Shown one piece after another: positions 15,773 to 17,618 of a stretch of 17,618 nt of DNA. How positions within the stretch are numbered: the first letter of the stretch is position 1; the number at the start of each line of letters is the position of its first letter. The notes under the pieces were generated by a model that saw nothing but the letters and a program-made list of their open reading frames with translations, did no database searches and was not told the DNA's origin. The position numbers and the translations under genes are program-made. This DNA comes from a bacterium (GTDB lineage: Bacteria; UBA9089; CG2-30-40-21; SBAY01). Where the stretch lies: NCBI GenBank assembly GCA_040757115.1, contig JBFLYA010000070.1, positions 1 through 17,618 of the forward strand, given 5' to 3'.

Positions 15773-16354
15773 ATGAAGAAGGTAATATTGTTAACATTGG
15801 TTTTGATTATATTTTTATCAACTAATAATGTATATGCAATAGAGGAAGAATTGAAATCTGGTGTAAGTTTTACTATAGGATATACTCATGTTAAAGAAAT
15901 CTGGGAAAAAAAGTCTCTTCCTCCTCTCCCTCCTCCTCCTTTTTCATTTGAAGATACCTACTATCTAAAATTTAGTTCTGATAAAGGTACTTCTATCAAA
16001 ATAGGATTCAAGCAATTCCTTAAATTACCTATTCCATTAATGGGAGAGGTAGAATATCTTTCTCTTCATACTATAGAGTCCTTTAATTATTTATGTTCTG
16101 TTAATTATTTATGTTCTGTTGGTATAGCCCACTTCTTGAAGAAGGGTACTGTTTATATTGGTATTGGCTATTATACTCCAGATATTGGCTCAGGTAAGAT
16201 GGGTTGTCATGTGCTTATAGAAGGAAAGAAGGCTCTGACTAAAAATCTGAATCTGATTCTGGAAGGAAGATTGAGGAAAGTGGATAGTTATTCTTCCGAT
16301 AATAGTAAAATTGATCTTTCTGGATATACCATTTCAATAGGGATTGGAGAGTAG
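15773..16354 (+). CDS. Small outer-membrane beta-barrel-like protein (193 aa)
   Basis: The frame is open from ATG 15689, which overlaps the previous gene, but ATG 15773 directly starts a Sec signal peptide (MKKVILLTLVLIIFLSTNNVYA) with AAGAGA just upstream, so it is preferred. The mature protein alternates polar and apolar residues in short strands (GVSFTIGYTH, YYLKFSS, TSIKIGFKQF, VYIGIGYYTP, LNLILEGRLRKV) and ends with YTISIGIGE. This pattern, and the size, resembles eight-stranded OmpW/OmpA-type barrels. It has a proline run (PPLPPPPF) and an exact 18-bp tandem duplication giving NYLCSV twice. Function unknown. It is probably co-transcribed with the gene before it. Confidence 0.65.
   Translation: MKKVILLTLVLIIFLSTNNVYAIEEELKSGVSFTIGYTHVKEIWEKKSLPPLPPPPFSFEDTYYLKFSSDKGTSIKIGFKQFLKLPIPLMGEVEYLSLHTIESFNYLCSVNYLCSVGIAHFLKKGTVYIGIGYYTPDIGSGKMGCHVLIEGKKALTKNLNLILEGRLRKVDSYSSDNSKIDLSGYTISIGIGE
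16085..16120 (+). repeat. Exact 18-bp in-frame tandem duplication
   Basis: AATTATTTATGTTCTGTT occurs twice without a gap (16085-16102 and 16103-16120), adding NYLCSV a second time to the barrel-like protein. It looks recent because the copies are identical. Confidence 0.95.
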
Positions 16355-16391
16355 ATTAGCGCAGGATGAAGGTCGCATCTTGAATTGTGAA

Positions 16392-16420
16392 TTGATATTT
16401 TACATAACTTATTGTTAATA
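16392..16420 (+). promoter_or_regulatory. Sigma-70-like promoter in leader copy F
   Basis: TTGATA (16392-16397), 17-nt spacer, TTAATA (16415-16420). One base weaker than copies A and D at the -35. Confidence 0.4.
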
Positions 16421-16456
16421 AAAGGAATAGTAAAATTTAGTTTTTCTTTACTAAAT

Positions 16457-16469
16457 TGCTCTTTGAAAA
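16457..16469 (+). promoter_or_regulatory. boxA-like motif before cassette 4
   Basis: TGCTCTTTGAAAA, in the same place relative to the core junction as in the other three cassettes. Confidence 0.45.
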
Positions 16470-16473
16470 TTAA

Positions 16474-17618
16474 ACATCCCTGATAATAGAGATTGCACCA
16501 TTTTTTAGAGACCTGAATCCATCTAAAGGCGGTAAGATTACATATAAGGATTTAAGTGATAAGTGGGTAATGAGTTGGGAAGATGTACCGTTGTACTGGC
16601 CAGGTGATAAAAAAGAGACATTTCAGGTAATACTGAATGTAGACGGTTCAATAATATTTCAGTATAAAGACTTGCAACGCGTAGATTCCTGGGTAAAGGC
16701 AGGGATAGAAGATGAGCGAGGAAAAGAGGGAATAGGAATTAGTCAGACATCACTTGCCAATGGCAAGGCTTATGAGATAGTGCGGGTAGTCCAGAAGTTA
16801 GAATCACCACCGGCAGAGAAGGTAACTATCACCAGTAAGACCTCGTATGCCTATGGCAATGGGCAGTTAGTGGCAAAGCTACAGGAAGAACCAATTAACT
16901 CTGCTCCCAAAATTTATTACTACCATAACGACCACTTAGGTTCAGCAAGGGTGATTACGGATAAAGATGGCAAGGTAGTTGAGCAGTATTTCTATTATCC
17001 CTTTGGTGGTGGCGGACCTGTAGGTGGGCCGACATTTACCGGCAAGGAGCTGGATGACAGCGGCCTGTTCTACTTCGGCGCTAGATACTATGACCCGGCA
17101 TTGGGGAGATTCATTACCCCAGACCCGATTCAAGCCGCAGGCCAAAATCTGTATGTCTATTGCTACAACAATCCGCTTGGCTATGTTGACCGAATGGTGA
17201 GTGGGCTTTTATTCCATTCCTGATTAGTGTATTTAAAGTCTACTCAATTGCCAGTACCATTTATAATATTTATCAAGGATATGAACATGGAGGTTTTGAA
17301 GGTGCATTACAGGCAGGAATGGTAAGTTTTGCCAGTTGGATGGTAACCAGTAGTATTGACTTTGGAAATGAACTCTGGCAAGATATGTTGGAGGGAGCAT
17401 TATCAGGGGCGATAAGTGGGGGCATAAGTGCAGCGGTATATGGGGGAGACTTTGGTAAGGCAATGTATCAAGGTGCTGGTTGGGGTGCTGTTGGCGGTGC
17501 AATTGGTCATTGGGCTGAAAAAGTAATGGAATCTTATGAAAATGCACCAAAAGATGAGGCAACATTGTATGCGTGGGATAAACCAGAACCAGGGAAGGGG
17601 AGGTGGCCACATGCTTCA
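16474..17618 (+). pseudogene. Orphan Rhs cassette 4, frameshifted and cut by the window end
   Basis: The frame is open from 16474 (first ATG 16570) and reads the core end up to LGYVD, then stops at 17221-17223. At 17188-17192 the sequence is GACCG where cassettes 1 and 3 have GATCCG: one T is lost. From 17190 the next frame restores NGEWAFIPFLIS, the type B linker and the start of a papain-like tip nearly identical to cassette 1 (WDKPEPGKGRWPHAS at the window edge). The break lies inside the DPNG cleavage motif. As a donor it could still be used if the crossover lies downstream of the lesion, which leaves little homology with the main gene. A sequencing error is possible. Confidence 0.85.
16492..17204 (+). 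repeat. Core-end homology block, copy 5 (cassette 4)
   Basis: Collinear with the others over 693 bp (16495 to 17188). A single base is missing inside the DPNG codons right after that. The sequence is a mosaic: QRVDSWV as in cassette 1 but EEPINSAPKIYYY as in the main gene and cassette 2. Confidence 0.95.

Larger units (their letters stand above)
16363..16491 (+). repeat. Leader repeat copy F (long form) before cassette 4
   Basis: It begins AGGATGAAGG like copy A. It has TTGATA (16392), a palindrome with one mismatch, AGTAAAATTTAGT (16429-16441), the boxA-like motif (16457-16469), a TAA at 16471-16473 and the core junction. Confidence 0.85.

Overview
The window is a single polymorphic-toxin locus. 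One complete, secreted giant Rhs/YD-repeat protein (positions 16-8754) carries a colicin E5-like tRNase tip. Downstream, on the same strand, lie four headless copies of the last ~700 bp of its core, each fused to a different or variant toxin tip. The DNA is AT-rich with strong Shine-Dalgarno sites. Sec signal peptides, one lipobox protein and one probable small beta-barrel suggest an uncultivated Gram-negative-type (diderm) bacterium. Nothing here fixes the phylum.

Layout: (1) 16-8754, full-length Rhs protein with an N-terminal SpvB/Rhs-like plug, several beta-rich inserts, YD repeats, two tandem nidogen-like domains, the conserved Rhs core end and an E5-like RNase tip. A probable immunity gene overlaps its stop codon (8744-8986). 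(2) 8987-9324, non-coding: a leader repeat, a boxA-like motif, a G-rich quadruplex-prone array and a second leader repeat. (3) Cassette 1, 9325-10800, with a papain-like candidate tip, followed by a truncated lipoprotein gene (10828-11013). (4) Cassette 2, about 11096-12577, with a colicin E3-like 16S rRNase tip and a DUF6980-like cysteine-rich immunity candidate (12617-12853). (5) Cassette 3, about 13012-14538, with a second papain-like tip, then a hairpin/terminator, a secreted propeller-like protein (14605-15702) and a small barrel-like protein (15773-16354). (6) Cassette 4, from about 16474 to the window end, a cassette-1-type copy broken by a 1-nt deletion.

How it works together (inference): the five core ends are collinear and indel-free over 693 bp, counted from the first shared Ala codon to the Asp codon of the DPNG motif. 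A crossover anywhere in this stretch would join the expressed head in frame to a new tip and delete the DNA between. The orphan cassettes have no signal peptide, no usable ribosome site and (except cassette 1) no ATG at the junction, so they look like a silent tip library. Immunity candidates keep their own ribosome sites and could protect against kin that have switched. Every cassette is preceded by the same leader repeat with a boxA-like motif and a palindrome. Three leader copies also carry a promoter-like TTGACA/TTGATA + 17 nt + TTAATA element. That leader, the G-rich array, the papain-like tips and the candidate immunity genes are the least familiar parts of the locus.
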